Source: PGYR01 sp046290495
GTDB lineage: Bacteria; Bacteroidota; Ignavibacteria; Kapaibacteriales; UBA2268
NCBI GenBank assembly: GCA_046290495.1
Contig: JBKAGT010000005.1
Location: 62,001-126,000 of the forward strand
Length of the DNA: 64,000 bases
Reading direction: 5' to 3'
A program made the position numbers and the translations under genes. Position 1 is the first letter of the stretch, and the number at the start of each line of letters is the position of its first letter. Of this stretch, positions 42,873 to 52,777 are shown piece by piece. The notes under the pieces are model-generated. The model was not told where the DNA came from. It was given only the letters and a program-made list of their open reading frames with translations, and did no database searches.

Positions 42873-45800
42873 ATGACTCAAATGAAAAATATTGAAATTT
42901 ATAAACCAGAACATCATATTCGCATTGTAACAGCAGCATCTCTATTCGATGGTCACGATGTTGCAATCAATATAATGAGACGTATTTTACAATCAACAGG
43001 GGCAGAAGTGATTCACTTAGGACACAACCGTAGCGTTGCTGAAATAGTTGATTGCGCAATACAAGAAGATGCTCAGGGAATAGCGCTTACTTCATATCAA
43101 GGTGGGCATACAGAATACTTAAAGTATATGTATGACTTAATAAAAGAAAGAGGAGCTAACATAAAGATATATGCTGGTGGAGGTGGCACAATCCTTCCAG
43201 AAGAGATTGATGAACTCCATGAATATGGAATTGATAGAGTTTACTCTCCTGATGATGGTAGAGAGCTGGGCTTACAAGGTATGATAAATGATGTTATCAA
43301 AGGTTGTGACTTTTCAACTCTAAAAGTAAATGATGAAAAGATAGATGATACTATTAAGTCATCATTGAGTAATCTAAATAAAAACGACAAGCAATCAATC
43401 GGTAGATTAATAACTGCAGCTGAGAATTATGAAGAAGATTATCTTAACTTTGTTGGTGATGTAGAATCAAAAATTGAACGACGAATTCCTGTTCTAGGAA
43501 TAACTGGAACTGGTGGTGCTGGTAAATCATCGATGATAGATGAGTTAGTGCGAAGATTTATTATGGATTTTGAAGATAAATCAATAGCTGTAATCTCTGT
43601 AGACCCATCTAAAAGAAAGACTGGTGGGGCATTGCTTGGCGATAGAATTCGTATGAACTCAATCAATAATGATAGAGTTTATATGCGCTCGCTCGCTACA
43701 AGGCAATCAAATCTATCTATGAGTAATCACGTTCAGCATGCTATTAATATCTGCAAGGCAGCAGATTTTGATATGATAATAGTGGAAACTTCGGGTATCG
43801 GACAATCTGACACTGAAATTACAAACCACTCAGATGTATCTATGTATGTAATGACTGCCGAATATGGTGCAGCTACACAGCTTGAAAAGATTGATATGCT
43901 TGATTTTGCTGATATTATTGCTATTAACAAATTCGATAAACGTGGGTCACAAGATGCATTAAGAGATGTGAAAAAGCAATATAAACGCAATCATTTAATG
44001 TTCGAAACTCCCGATGAAGATTTACCTATATATGGTACAATAGCTTCACAATTCAATGATCCAGGTACAAATGTATTATATAAAAGAATAATAGACACAT
44101 TGGTTGAAAAAACTGAAGTTACTCATCTAAATAGCACTTTCGAAGTTACTGATGAGATGTCAAAGAAAATATATATCATCCCACCTGAAAGAGTCAGATA
44201 CTTAGCTGAGATTAAAGAGAACAGTGAACAGTATAATGATTTTGTTGAGAAACAAGTATCTATAGCAAGAAAGATGTATCAACTAAAAGGTACAATCGAG
44301 ATAATCAATGAAAGAATTGGTGAGAAAAAAATTGATATTGAAGAAGAGAATGGAATTGTTACTGCTATAGAATCAAAAACAGAAGCACCTGGTTATCTTG
44401 GTGAACTGATGGATGAATTCAAAAAGCTAAGTGAACAATTAGACCCAGAATGTAAAAAATCTATTGACGATTGGGAAAATACGGTTGCACGTTATAAAGC
44501 TGACAAGTATCAGTTCAAAGTTAGAGATAAAGTTCTAGAACAAGATTTATATAGAAAATCACTGTCGGGAACTAAAATACCAAGAGTATCACTACCCAAA
44601 TATAAAGATTGGGGAGATATATTAAACTGGATATTAACTGAGAATGTACCAGGATTTTTCCCTTATTCTGCGGGTGTCTTTCCTCTTAAAAGAATTAATG
44701 AAGACCCAACTCGTATGTTTGCTGGTGAGGGTGGTCCAGAAAGGACAAATAGAAGATTCCATTATGTTTCTTCTGATATGGAAGCAAAGAGGTTATCAAC
44801 TGCGTTCGACTCTGTTACACTTTATGGAGAAGACCCAGACCACAGACCAGATATATATGGTAAAATAGGAAACTCAGGTGTTAGTATTGCTACATTAGAT
44901 GATGCTAAAAAACTTTACTCTGGATTTGATTTATCAAGTCCAATGACTTCTGTATCAATGACTATCAATGGCCCTGCACCAATGCTGTTAGGCTTCTTTA
45001 TGAATGCTGCTATCGATCAGCAGTGTGAGAAATATATAAAGGAAAATGGTCTTGAAGCAGAAGTAAACAGTAAAATTGAAGCTATATACAGAGAAAAAGG
45101 AGTGCCTAGACCAGAATACAATGGTGATTTGCCTAAGACAAATGATGGGCTTGGCTTAATGCTTTTAGGCGTGACTGGTGATGAAGTTTTGGATGCTGAA
45201 ATATATGAAAAAATCAAAGCAGACACATTAACTAAAGTTCGTGGAACTGTACAGGCAGACATTCTGAAAGAAGATCAGGCACAGAACACTTGTATATTTT
45301 CAACTGAATTTGCTCTCAGAATGATGGGAGATATTCAACAATACTTTATTGATAAAGCTGTAAGGAATTTCTACTCAGTTTCAATCTCTGGTTATCATAT
45401 AGCAGAGGCTGGTGCAAATCCAATTACTCAATTAGCACTCACATTATCAAATGGTTTCACTTACGTGGAATACTATTTGAGTAGAGGAATGCATATTGAT
45501 GATTTTGCTCCAAATTTATCTTTCTTCTTCTCGAATGGAGTTGATCCAGAATACTCTGTAATCGGTAGAGTTGCAAGAAGAATATGGGCAAAAGCGATGA
45601 AGTATAAATATGGTGGAAACTCTCGTTCACAGAAACTAAAATACCACATCCAAACTTCTGGTCGCTCACTACACGCACAAGAGATTGCATTCAATGATAT
45701 TAGAACAACATTACAAGCACTTTATGCAATTTTTGACAATTGTAATTCTTTACATACAAACGCTTATGATGAAGCTATAACTACTCCAACAGAGGAGAGT

Positions 45801-46340
45801 GTAAGAAGAGCGATCGCAATTCAAATGATAATAAACAAAGAGCTGGGTTTAGCTAAAAATGAAAACCCAATACAAGGATCTTTTATAATTGAAGAGCTGA
45901 CTGACTTAGTAGAAGAAGCAGTTCTTAAAGAGTTTCAAAGCATATCTGAACGAGGCGGTGTACTTGGAGCTATGGAAAGAATGTACCAGCGTTCAAAAAT
46001 ACAAGAAGAGTCAATGTATTATGAACACAAAAAACACAGTGGGGAATTACCGCTGATTGGTGTAAATACATACTTAGACCCTAATGGTTCACCTACCATA
46101 GTTCCGAAGGAAGTTATTAGGTCAACAACTGAAGAAAAAGAATTTGCGATTGAAACTCTTAACAAATTCAAAGAAAGAAATAGCAATAAAGCTGAAGATG
46201 CTATCAAAAAACTTAAAAAAACTGCTATTGAAAATAGAAACACATTTGATTCACTTATGGAAGCAACTAAGTATTGCTCATTAGGGCAGATATCCAATGC
46301 ACTCTACGAGGTTGGTGGGCAATACAGAAGAAATATGTAA
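42873..46340 (+). CDS. icmF: Fused isobutyryl-CoA mutase IcmF (B12, GTPase, mutase)
   Basis: A 1155-residue adenosylcobalamin enzyme that interconverts isobutyryl-CoA and butyryl-CoA; some homologues also act on isovaleryl/pivalyl-CoA. The B12-binding domain (about 15-150) has FDGHDVAINIMRRIL and the glycine-rich AGGGGTI. A MeaB-like G-protein chaperone (about 200-420) has ITGTGGAGKSS near 209, with VDPSKRKTGGALLGDR as a switch region. The mutase barrel (about 560-1100) contains TSGRSLHAQEI and NSLHTNAYDEA. Domain order and B12-G-protein-mutase fusion define IcmF rather than methylmalonyl-CoA mutase. Self-chaperoned, so no separate repair protein is required. No cobalamin-riboswitch box in the leader. 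Confidence 0.95.
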   Translation: MTQMKNIEIYKPEHHIRIVTAASLFDGHDVAINIMRRILQSTGAEVIHLGHNRSVAEIVDCAIQEDAQGIALTSYQGGHTEYLKYMYDLIKERGANIKIYAGGGGTILPEEIDELHEYGIDRVYSPDDGRELGLQGMINDVIKGCDFSTLKVNDEKIDDTIKSSLSNLNKNDKQSIGRLITAAENYEEDYLNFVGDVESKIERRIPVLGITGTGGAGKSSMIDELVRRFIMDFEDKSIAVISVDPSKRKTGGALLGDRIRMNSINNDRVYMRSLATRQSNLSMSNHVQHAINICKAADFDMIIVETSGIGQSDTEITNHSDVSMYVMTAEYGAATQLEKIDMLDFADIIAINKFDKRGSQDALRDVKKQYKRNHLMFETPDEDLPIYGTIASQFNDPGTNVLYKRIIDTLVEKTEVTHLNSTFEVTDEMSKKIYIIPPERVRYLAEIKENSEQYNDFVEKQVSIARKMYQLKGTIEIINERIGEKKIDIEEENGIVTAIESKTEAPGYLGELMDEFKKLSEQLDPECKKSIDDWENTVARYKADKYQFKVRDKVLEQDLYRKSLSGTKIPRVSLPKYKDWGDILNWILTENVPGFFPYSAGVFPLKRINEDPTRMFAGEGGPERTNRRFHYVSSDMEAKRLSTAFDSVTLYGEDPDHRPDIYGKIGNSGVSIATLDDAKKLYSGFDLSSPMTSVSMTINGPAPMLLGFFMNAAIDQQCEKYIKENGLEAEVNSKIEAIYREKGVPRPEYNGDLPKTNDGLGLMLLGVTGDEVLDAEIYEKIKADTLTKVRGTVQADILKEDQAQNTCIFSTEFALRMMGDIQQYFIDKAVRNFYSVSISGYHIAEAGANPITQLALTLSNGFTYVEYYLSRGMHIDDFAPNLSFFFSNGVDPEYSVIGRVARRIWAKAMKYKYGGNSRSQKLKYHIQTSGRSLHAQEIAFNDIRTTLQALYAIFDNCNSLHTNAYDEAITTPTEESVRRAIAIQMIINKELGLAKNENPIQGSFIIEELTDLVEEAVLKEFQSISERGGVLGAMERMYQRSKIQEESMYYEHKKHSGELPLIGVNTYLDPNGSPTIVPKEVIRSTTEEKEFAIETLNKFKERNSNKAEDAIKKLKKTAIENRNTFDSLMEATKYCSLGQISNALYEVGGQYRRNM

Positions 46341-46432
46341 ATCAGAATATCTTTGATTTTCTCAACACATTTTGAGATGAGAAAATTTGGAATTATATTA
46401 AAACAGATTAAATAACTAATAGATAGAATATA

Positions 46433-48472
46433 ATGTTTGAATTTGGAATAAAGAATATAGCATTTTTAATCATATTCACAGGAGCAGCAATATTTTTTGC
46501 TACTAATGTAAAACGATTAATTGACTGGCTTAAGATAGGTAAAGATGACAACAGGTTTGATAATGTTGGTGATAGAATAAAACAAACTCTTATTGTTGCT
46601 ATAGGGCAGAAGAAAATATTAAGAGATAAAAAAGCTGGGCCTATTCACGCTGGTATCTTTTGGGGCTTTTTAATTCTATTATTTTCAGCAGCAAATTCTG
46701 TACTTACGGGTTTTGGGATAATAAATATATTCAATTATTTAGGTCCTATCTATAGCGTAATAACTATACTTACTGATGTCTTCATTGCCTTAATAATCAT
46801 TGCGGTAATTGGGGCGTTATACAGACGTTATGTAATGAAGATAGAAAGATTGCCGAAAGCTAAGGATGAAAAGATAGAAGCAGCAGCTATATTGGTTACT
46901 ATATTCTTTATCGTTACTTCATTATTATTTGAAAATGCAGCTATGATAGCATTGGGTACTCACCCATCTTGGGCTGTGAACCCATTAGCATCTGCTTTAG
47001 CACCCTTGTTTAGTGTGTCTGCTGCTAATGTTGTTTATAATGTTGCTTGGTGGCTACATATTATACTAATCTTAGCATTTATGAACTTCTTACCATACTC
47101 AAAGCACCTTCATGTGCTTACAAGTGTGTTGAATGTTTATTTCTCTAACTTAGGTCCAACAAATAAATTAGAACAAATTGATTTTGAAGATGAAAGTATT
47201 GAATCTTACGGTGTCTCTGATATTGAAGATCTTTCATGGAAGACGTTATTAGATGGATACACTTGTACTCACTGTGGTAGATGTACCAGCGTTTGTCCTG
47301 CAAACCAGACAGGAAAGATACTCGATCCTCGTGAAATTATTGTTCAAATTAGAAACAGAACAGAAGATGTTGCTCCTATAAAACTTAAGCAGAAAGAAGC
47401 TGAAAAAGCAGGTACAGAATACGAGCCATCTGAACAAGAGCAACAACTATTAGATAAAAAATTAGTTGGTGATTATGTAAAACCAGAAGCTTTATGGCAA
47501 TGTACAACTTGTTCGGCATGCATGGAAGAATGTCCGGTTAACATTGAGCATGTACCTGCAATAGTTGGTATGAGAAGGTCACTTGTGATGATGGAAGCAG
47601 ACTTCCCTCAAGAACTTGCTGGAGCTTTTAACAACATAGAAAATAACGCTGCACCTTGGGCATTTCCACAGGAAGAAAGAGCTGATTGGGCAGAAGGAAT
47701 GGATGTACAAGAAGCTGCAGATAAGCCAGAGTTTGACATTTTATTCTGGGTTGGTTGTTCTGGTAGTTTCGATGATAGATCAAAAAATATCACACAATCA
47801 TTTGCTAAGTTAATGAACAAAGCAGATATAAATTTTGCGATATTAGGTAAAGAAGAAGCTTGTAACGGTGACCCAGCGAGAAGAGGTGGAAATGAGTATT
47901 TGGCTGATATGTACGTCAAGATGAATATCGAAACTATGGGACAGTATAATGTTAACAAAATAGTAACTACTTGTCCTCACTGTTTTAATACGCTAAAAAA
48001 TGAATATCCTGATTTTGGTGGCAATTATGAAGTGATACACCACTCTGAATTTTTAGAAAATCTAATTGATGAAGGTAAACTACCATTCAATCATGATATT
48101 AAGAAAGAGCTAAGTGTTGTATTCCATGATTCATGCTATTTGGGTAGATTGAATAAGAACTATGATTCACCAAGAAATACTATCAAAGACATCCCAGGAT
48201 TGAAAGTATTAGAACCACAAAGAACTAAAGATAAAGGTCTTTGTTGTGGTGCTGGAGGAGCTCAAATGTTTATGGAAGAGACGGAAGGTAAACGTGTAAA
48301 TGCGGAAAGAACTGAAGAATTACTTAGCACTGGTGCTAAAACTATTGCTCTTAATTGTCCTTTCTGTATGACTATGATAAATGATGGCGTTGGTAATTCG
48401 GGTGCTGAAGGAGTAGAAGTGAAAGATATTTCTGAAATTCTTTTAGAACATATTGAGTCTAATCATAAATAA
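46433..48472 (+). CDS. Membrane iron-sulfur oxidoreductase of the EtfD/HdrD type
   Basis: A 679-residue protein joining about six N-terminal membrane helices (residues 1-235, NarI-like) to a ferredoxin domain with CTHCGRCTSVCP near 276 and CTTCSACMEECP near 360, and two CCG (heterodisulfide-reductase D) modules, CPHCFNTL and later GLCCGAGG plus NCPFCMTM. Such proteins take electrons from electron-transfer flavoprotein and pass them to the quinone pool, as EtfD in mycobacteria does for beta-oxidation. Directly downstream of icmF, which fits acyl-CoA oxidation; the link is inferred. No etfAB genes in the window. Confidence 0.88.
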   Translation: MFEFGIKNIAFLIIFTGAAIFFATNVKRLIDWLKIGKDDNRFDNVGDRIKQTLIVAIGQKKILRDKKAGPIHAGIFWGFLILLFSAANSVLTGFGIINIFNYLGPIYSVITILTDVFIALIIIAVIGALYRRYVMKIERLPKAKDEKIEAAAILVTIFFIVTSLLFENAAMIALGTHPSWAVNPLASALAPLFSVSAANVVYNVAWWLHIILILAFMNFLPYSKHLHVLTSVLNVYFSNLGPTNKLEQIDFEDESIESYGVSDIEDLSWKTLLDGYTCTHCGRCTSVCPANQTGKILDPREIIVQIRNRTEDVAPIKLKQKEAEKAGTEYEPSEQEQQLLDKKLVGDYVKPEALWQCTTCSACMEECPVNIEHVPAIVGMRRSLVMMEADFPQELAGAFNNIENNAAPWAFPQEERADWAEGMDVQEAADKPEFDILFWVGCSGSFDDRSKNITQSFAKLMNKADINFAILGKEEACNGDPARRGGNEYLADMYVKMNIETMGQYNVNKIVTTCPHCFNTLKNEYPDFGGNYEVIHHSEFLENLIDEGKLPFNHDIKKELSVVFHDSCYLGRLNKNYDSPRNTIKDIPGLKVLEPQRTKDKGLCCGAGGAQMFMEETEGKRVNAERTEELLSTGAKTIALNCPFCMTMINDGVGNSGAEGVEVKDISEILLEHIESNHK

Positions 48473-48475
48473 ATA

Positions 48476-48865
48476 TTATTGGTAATTACTGATATTACAG
48501 GCATTTAAGCCAAATATTTTAGATACTTTAGTTCTGTTTCGAGCTATAATATTATAAATAGGATTAAAAATAAAAACAAATAATGGGTTATCAAAAAGAT
48601 AGCCCATTACTTTATATACACCATTCATTTTCTTCAAAGCGAGAAAAACAGCTTTACTTTTTGAATAAATCTGCTTATTACTATTTTGATAGAAATATAC
48701 AGATTTCGATGTCATATCTTCATCTAGGTCATTATGTATTTTTTTTAAAGCTAATACCTGATATGGCTTTATATCTAAAGAATTTTTATCAACTCTTTTT
48801 TCAATAAATTCTGCGGTATAAGTACAAATACCACAATCACCATCAAATATTAGTATGTCTTTCAT
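48476..48865 (-). CDS. DCC-family (DUF393) thiol protein
   Basis: A 129-residue thioredoxin-like protein. IFDGDCGIC (residues 6-14) gives the D-x-x-C-x-x-C motif of the DCC family, proposed thiol-disulfide oxidoreductases; partner unknown. The remainder has the typical GVYKVMGYLFDNPL and basic NRTKVSKIFG tail. Its ATG overlaps the purD stop by four bases (ATGA). Convergent with the oxidoreductase gene at 46433, three bases apart. Confidence 0.88.
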   Translation of the reverse strand: MKDILIFDGDCGICTYTAEFIEKRVDKNSLDIKPYQVLALKKIHNDLDEDMTSKSVYFYQNSNKQIYSKSKAVFLALKKMNGVYKVMGYLFDNPLFVFIFNPIYNIIARNRTKVSKIFGLNACNISNYQ

Positions 48866-50133
48866 TCCTTTATATCTGCTGCAATATCTTTTCTGAAATA
48901 CTTATTCTCAAAATCTATTCCCATAACCAAATCATAAGCGTTATTCTTAGCTTCTTCTATTGATTTTGCAATTGCGGTTATTCCTAAAACTCTACCACCG
49001 TTATTTATAATTTGACCATTTAATTTTTTTGTACCTGCATGGAAAATAAATCTATCTTTTAGTTCTGTATTATTTTTTAGACCTTTTATTTCAAAACCTT
49101 TGTGATATGATTCTGGATATCCTTTTGATGCAAGTATAACTGTACAAGCTGCCTTATTCTTTTTTATAGAAATAGAGCTTTTATTAATATTCCCTTTTGA
49201 AGCAGAGAGAAATAGTTCAGCCATATTTCCATCAATAAGTGAAAGTACTGATTGAGTTTCTGGATCACCAAACCTAACATTGAACTCAATTACTTTAGGT
49301 TGATTATTATATATCATCAAACCACAGAACAAACAGCCTTTGAATTCTGATCCTCGAGCTTTCATACCTCTTAATGTAGGCTCAACAATTTCTTTTGCTA
49401 TCTTATCCAAAACATCTTTGTTGACATAAGGAGTTGGCGCAAATGATCCCATACCACCTGTGTTCAAACCTTGGTCACCTTCTTTTGCTCTTTTGTAATC
49501 TTGAGAAGGAGGTAAAAGCACATAGTCGTCACCATCACATATAGCAAATACTGAAGCTTCTACTCCATTTAAAAATTCTTCAATTACAACTGTCTCACTA
49601 GCTGAGCTAAATTTTCCTTCGAAAAATTCATCTAATGTTAATTTTGCTTCATCCTTGCTATTACAAATAAATACACCTTTACCTCCAGCTAAACCATCTG
49701 CCTTTAAAACTATATGCGAATTGAAAGAATCAATATACTTATAAGCTAGTTCTTTCTGGTCTTTACTAAATACTTTATAGCCAGCAGTAGGAATATTAAA
49801 CTCATCCATAAATTGCTTTGCAAATGATTTGGAAGACTCTAATTGAGAAGCATATTTATTGGGACCAAAACAGTTGATTTTATACTTATTAAGAATATCT
49901 ACTATTCCATCTGCTAATGGTTGTTCTGGACCTACTACTACTAAATCTACATTTTCGTTTTCACAAAATGAAATTAAATCATGTTCATCATTAATGTCAA
50001 AGCTGACATTCTTAGCGAATTGTTCTGTGCCCGGATTACCAGGATTACAATAAACCTTGTTATTACCTGATTGATAAAGTTTAAAACTTAAAGCATGTTC
50101 TCTTCCACCACTACCAATAACTAATATATTCAT
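48862..50133 (-). CDS. purD: Phosphoribosylamine-glycine ligase
   Basis: GAR synthetase, second step of purine synthesis, 423 residues. VIGSGGREHALSFKL opens the N domain, VGPEQPLADGIVD and GPNKYASQLE follow, and the ATP-grasp core carries LKADGLAGGKGVFIC, TGGMGSFAPTPYV and FNVRFGDPETQ. Complete and canonical. Other purine genes are not nearby. Confidence 0.96.
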   Translation of the reverse strand: MNILVIGSGGREHALSFKLYQSGNNKVYCNPGNPGTEQFAKNVSFDINDEHDLISFCENENVDLVVVGPEQPLADGIVDILNKYKINCFGPNKYASQLESSKSFAKQFMDEFNIPTAGYKVFSKDQKELAYKYIDSFNSHIVLKADGLAGGKGVFICNSKDEAKLTLDEFFEGKFSSASETVVIEEFLNGVEASVFAICDGDDYVLLPPSQDYKRAKEGDQGLNTGGMGSFAPTPYVNKDVLDKIAKEIVEPTLRGMKARGSEFKGCLFCGLMIYNNQPKVIEFNVRFGDPETQSVLSLIDGNMAELFLSASKGNINKSSISIKKNKAACTVILASKGYPESYHKGFEIKGLKNNTELKDRFIFHAGTKKLNGQIINNGGRVLGITAIAKSIEEAKNNAYDLVMGIDFENKYFRKDIAADIKE

Positions 50134-50240
50134 TATTTTTTCTTATAATTTGAGTTTCTAAAGTTTAACAAATTAATAAAAAGATTAGTTAGGATTAAAT
50201 AGATTGATAAATGAAAACTAAAAATGAGTTTATAAAATCA

Positions 50241-50248
50241 TATTTTTG
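50241..50248 (+). promoter_or_regulatory. Candidate TAnnTTTG -7 box for the TRIC-family gene
   Basis: TATTTTTG, 35 bases before the ATG at 50284, with a Shine-Dalgarno AAGGAG at 50272-50277 beyond it. Confidence 0.5.
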
Positions 50249-50283
50249 CTAAGGTTTTAAATTGGTGAGACAAGGAGAATATT

Positions 50284-50904
50284 ATGGAATCAGTAAAAAT
50301 AATTGAAATAGCAGGTACAGCTGCGTTTAGTATAGCAGGTGCATTTGCAGCGATGGAGAAAAAATTAGACTTGTTTGGTATTTTTATTATCGCCTTTGTA
50401 ACTGCAATGGGTGGTGGAACATTACGTGATGTATTGATTGGTGATTTACCTGTAAAATGGATGTTGGATATGAGTTATGGATTAGTTGTATTGCTTAGTA
50501 CACTATCCGCTTTATTGTTTACAAGGGTTATTCTTAATTATCATAAAATATTACTATTATTCGATTCAATAGGATTAGGATTCTTTACTCTAGCTGGTAT
50601 TCAAATTGGTTTAACTCTTGGTTTTACACCAATAACATGTGTAGCTTTAGGTACAATGTCAGCATGTTTTGGTGGCGTAATTAGAGATATATCATTAAAC
50701 AATATCCCATTAATATTTGAGAAAGAAATATATGCTACAGCATGTATTGTTGGTGGAATCTTGTACTTTCTGTTGGGTAACTTACATATACAACAATCTT
50801 ATGTTGAAGTAATTTCTTTACTTACAATTGTTTTATTTCGCTTGTTGGCTGTGAAATATGATTGGCAACTTCCTTCTCCTTGGAAAAGTAAATTGAATTA
50901 TTAA
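50284..50904 (+). CDS. TRIC/YicG-family membrane channel protein
   Basis: A 206-residue polytopic membrane protein of about seven helices. MGGGTLRDVLIGDLPVKWM and FGGVIRDISLNNIPLIFEKE are the paired repeat motifs of the UPF0126/YicG family, bacterial relatives of trimeric intracellular cation channels. Potassium conduction is known for some members; here it is by similarity. A Shine-Dalgarno AAGGAG lies six bases before the ATG. Single-gene unit. Confidence 0.92.
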   Translation: MESVKIIEIAGTAAFSIAGAFAAMEKKLDLFGIFIIAFVTAMGGGTLRDVLIGDLPVKWMLDMSYGLVVLLSTLSALLFTRVILNYHKILLLFDSIGLGFFTLAGIQIGLTLGFTPITCVALGTMSACFGGVIRDISLNNIPLIFEKEIYATACIVGGILYFLLGNLHIQQSYVEVISLLTIVLFRLLAVKYDWQLPSPWKSKLNY

Positions 50905-51021
50905 TCTAAATACAGTAATTATTGTTGAAAAATAAAGGTGATTATATCCGTTAGCTTTATGACTTACTCGCTATAATTTATTAATTTAGACATTAAAACT
51001 ATGCAAAATAAAAGGTAAAAA

Positions 51022-52077
51022 ATGGCAAAGAAAGAAACTTCAAAAAAAATTGGTGTTGAAATCAATCCTGATAAATTAAAGGCTGTTGACCTAGCTATGG
51101 AACAAATAGAAAGGCAACATGGCAAGGGCTCAATTATGAGATTGAGTGACCAACAAGTTGTTGATGTAGAAGCTATCTCTACAGGTTGTATGTCTCTTGA
51201 TGCAGCAATTGGTGTAGGGGGTATACCAAGAGGTAGAATAGTAGAAATATTTGGACCTGAGTCATCTGGTAAAACAACAGTTTGTTTGCACGTAATAGCA
51301 GAAGCACAAAAAGCTGGTGGATTAGCAGCTTTTGTTGATACTGAACATGCCTTGGATATAAATTATGCTCAGAGGTTAGGTGTAGACCTTAATAATCTTT
51401 TACTTTCACAGCCTGAATTTGGTGAACAAGCATTAGAAATTGTAGAAACTCTTGTTCGTTCAGGCGGAGTCGATGTAGTTATAGTTGACTCCGTAGCAGC
51501 TCTTACTCCTAGAGTAGAAATAGAAGGCGAAATGGGTGATGCACAAATGGGTTCACAAGCAAGACTAATGTCTCAAGCGATGAGAAAGCTTAATGCGGCT
51601 ATTGGTAAATCAAAGACTACAGTAATATTCACTAACCAACTAAGAAGTAAAATTGGTGTGATATATGGTAATCCTGAAACGACTACAGGTGGTAATGCAC
51701 TGAAATTCTATGCTTCAGTTAGATTAGATATCCGTAGAAAAGAAGTTCTAAAGGAAGGATCAGATATAATAGGTAACAGAGTAAGAGTCAAGGTACTTAA
51801 GAATAAAGTAGCTCCACCGTTCAAAGACACCGAGTTTGATATCATGTATAATGAGGGAATATCGAAGGTTGGTGATATGGTGGATATGGCCACTGGTTAT
51901 GGAATTATAAATAAATCTGGTTCATGGTATACGTTTGGTGAAGAAAGAGTGCAGGGTAGAGATGCATTGAAAAAGTTAATTAAAGAAGATAAAGCTCTGA
52001 TGGATAATTTAGAAACCCAAGTTTTAGAGAAAATATCACCTAAGAAAGAAAAAGAAGAAAGCGGAATTGACAAGTAG
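51022..52077 (+). CDS. recA: Recombinase RecA
   Basis: Strand-exchange ATPase, 351 residues, full length. Walker A GPESSGKTT near residue 75, VIVDSVAALTPRVEIEGEMGD with Walker B, FTNQLRSKIGV and YGNPETTTGGNALKFYASVRLDIRR are all intact. The C-terminus is short and lysine/glutamate-rich. recX follows after two bases. I see no convincing SOS-box palindrome in the 117-base leader. Confidence 0.98.
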   Translation: MAKKETSKKIGVEINPDKLKAVDLAMEQIERQHGKGSIMRLSDQQVVDVEAISTGCMSLDAAIGVGGIPRGRIVEIFGPESSGKTTVCLHVIAEAQKAGGLAAFVDTEHALDINYAQRLGVDLNNLLLSQPEFGEQALEIVETLVRSGGVDVVIVDSVAALTPRVEIEGEMGDAQMGSQARLMSQAMRKLNAAIGKSKTTVIFTNQLRSKIGVIYGNPETTTGGNALKFYASVRLDIRRKEVLKEGSDIIGNRVRVKVLKNKVAPPFKDTEFDIMYNEGISKVGDMVDMATGYGIINKSGSWYTFGEERVQGRDALKKLIKEDKALMDNLETQVLEKISPKKEKEESGIDK

Positions 52078-52079
52078 TA

Positions 52080-52706
52080 ATGCATGAAGTAGAGTCTATA
52101 AATAAAAAAAAATACTCAAAAAAGTATTTTATAAATTTTAAAGATGATACAAATGAATTTATATTATTGAATATTGACATTATATCTAAGAATCAAATAA
52201 GCATTGGTGCTAAGCTGTCAGATACTGATATTACCACTGCTTTGAAAATGCAAGATATAGTTGACGCAAAACAAAAAGCTTATAGCTATGTATCTTATAA
52301 GCCACGTTCAGAATTCGAAGTTCGAAAAAGACTACAAGATAAAGAGTTTGATAGTGATGTAATCGAAATTGCAATTAAATTTCTTTTTGAGTATAAATTG
52401 CTTGATGATGAAAAGTTTACCAAATCTTATGTTAGAAGTTATTTGGAAAGGAAACCATCAGGTAAATTTAAACTTGTGAATGAATTAAAGAAAAAAGGCA
52501 TTTCTGAAGAGTTGATTGCAAATTCAATAAGAAAGATTTATAATGAATTTAATTTGTTTGATTTGGCAATCAAAGCGGCAACTAAACATCAAAATAAAAT
52601 ACATTATAAACCAAAATCAAAACAAAAAGATTTAGTTATAAGCTTCCTGAAACGAAGGGGTTTCAATTGGGAAACAATAAGTAAAGTAATTGATAAAATG
52701 TTCTAA
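52080..52706 (+). CDS. recX: RecA regulator RecX
   Basis: Inhibits RecA filaments. The 208-residue protein is all helical, with three-helix repeats marked by KPRSEFEVRKRLQDKEFD, LLDDEKFTKSYVRSY and GKFKLVNELKKKGISEELI. An N-terminal extension of about 65 residues precedes them. The position two bases behind recA is the standard arrangement and supports the call. Confidence 0.93.
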   Translation: MHEVESINKKKYSKKYFINFKDDTNEFILLNIDIISKNQISIGAKLSDTDITTALKMQDIVDAKQKAYSYVSYKPRSEFEVRKRLQDKEFDSDVIEIAIKFLFEYKLLDDEKFTKSYVRSYLERKPSGKFKLVNELKKKGISEELIANSIRKIYNEFNLFDLAIKAATKHQNKIHYKPKSKQKDLVISFLKRRGFNWETISKVIDKMF

Positions 52707-52777
52707 ATATATAATTAGTATATACGTTAAAAGAAAAAAATAAATTAAACTTAAATTAAAACTACGGTGTTAAAAAT

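Noticed and set aside
50905..51021. SOS (LexA) box before recA
   Set aside because: No convincing palindrome in the gap; lineage LexA sites are not reliably predictable.
52707..52777. SAH or SAM riboswitch before ahcY
   Set aside because: A 71-base AT-rich leader with no stable GC-containing structure.
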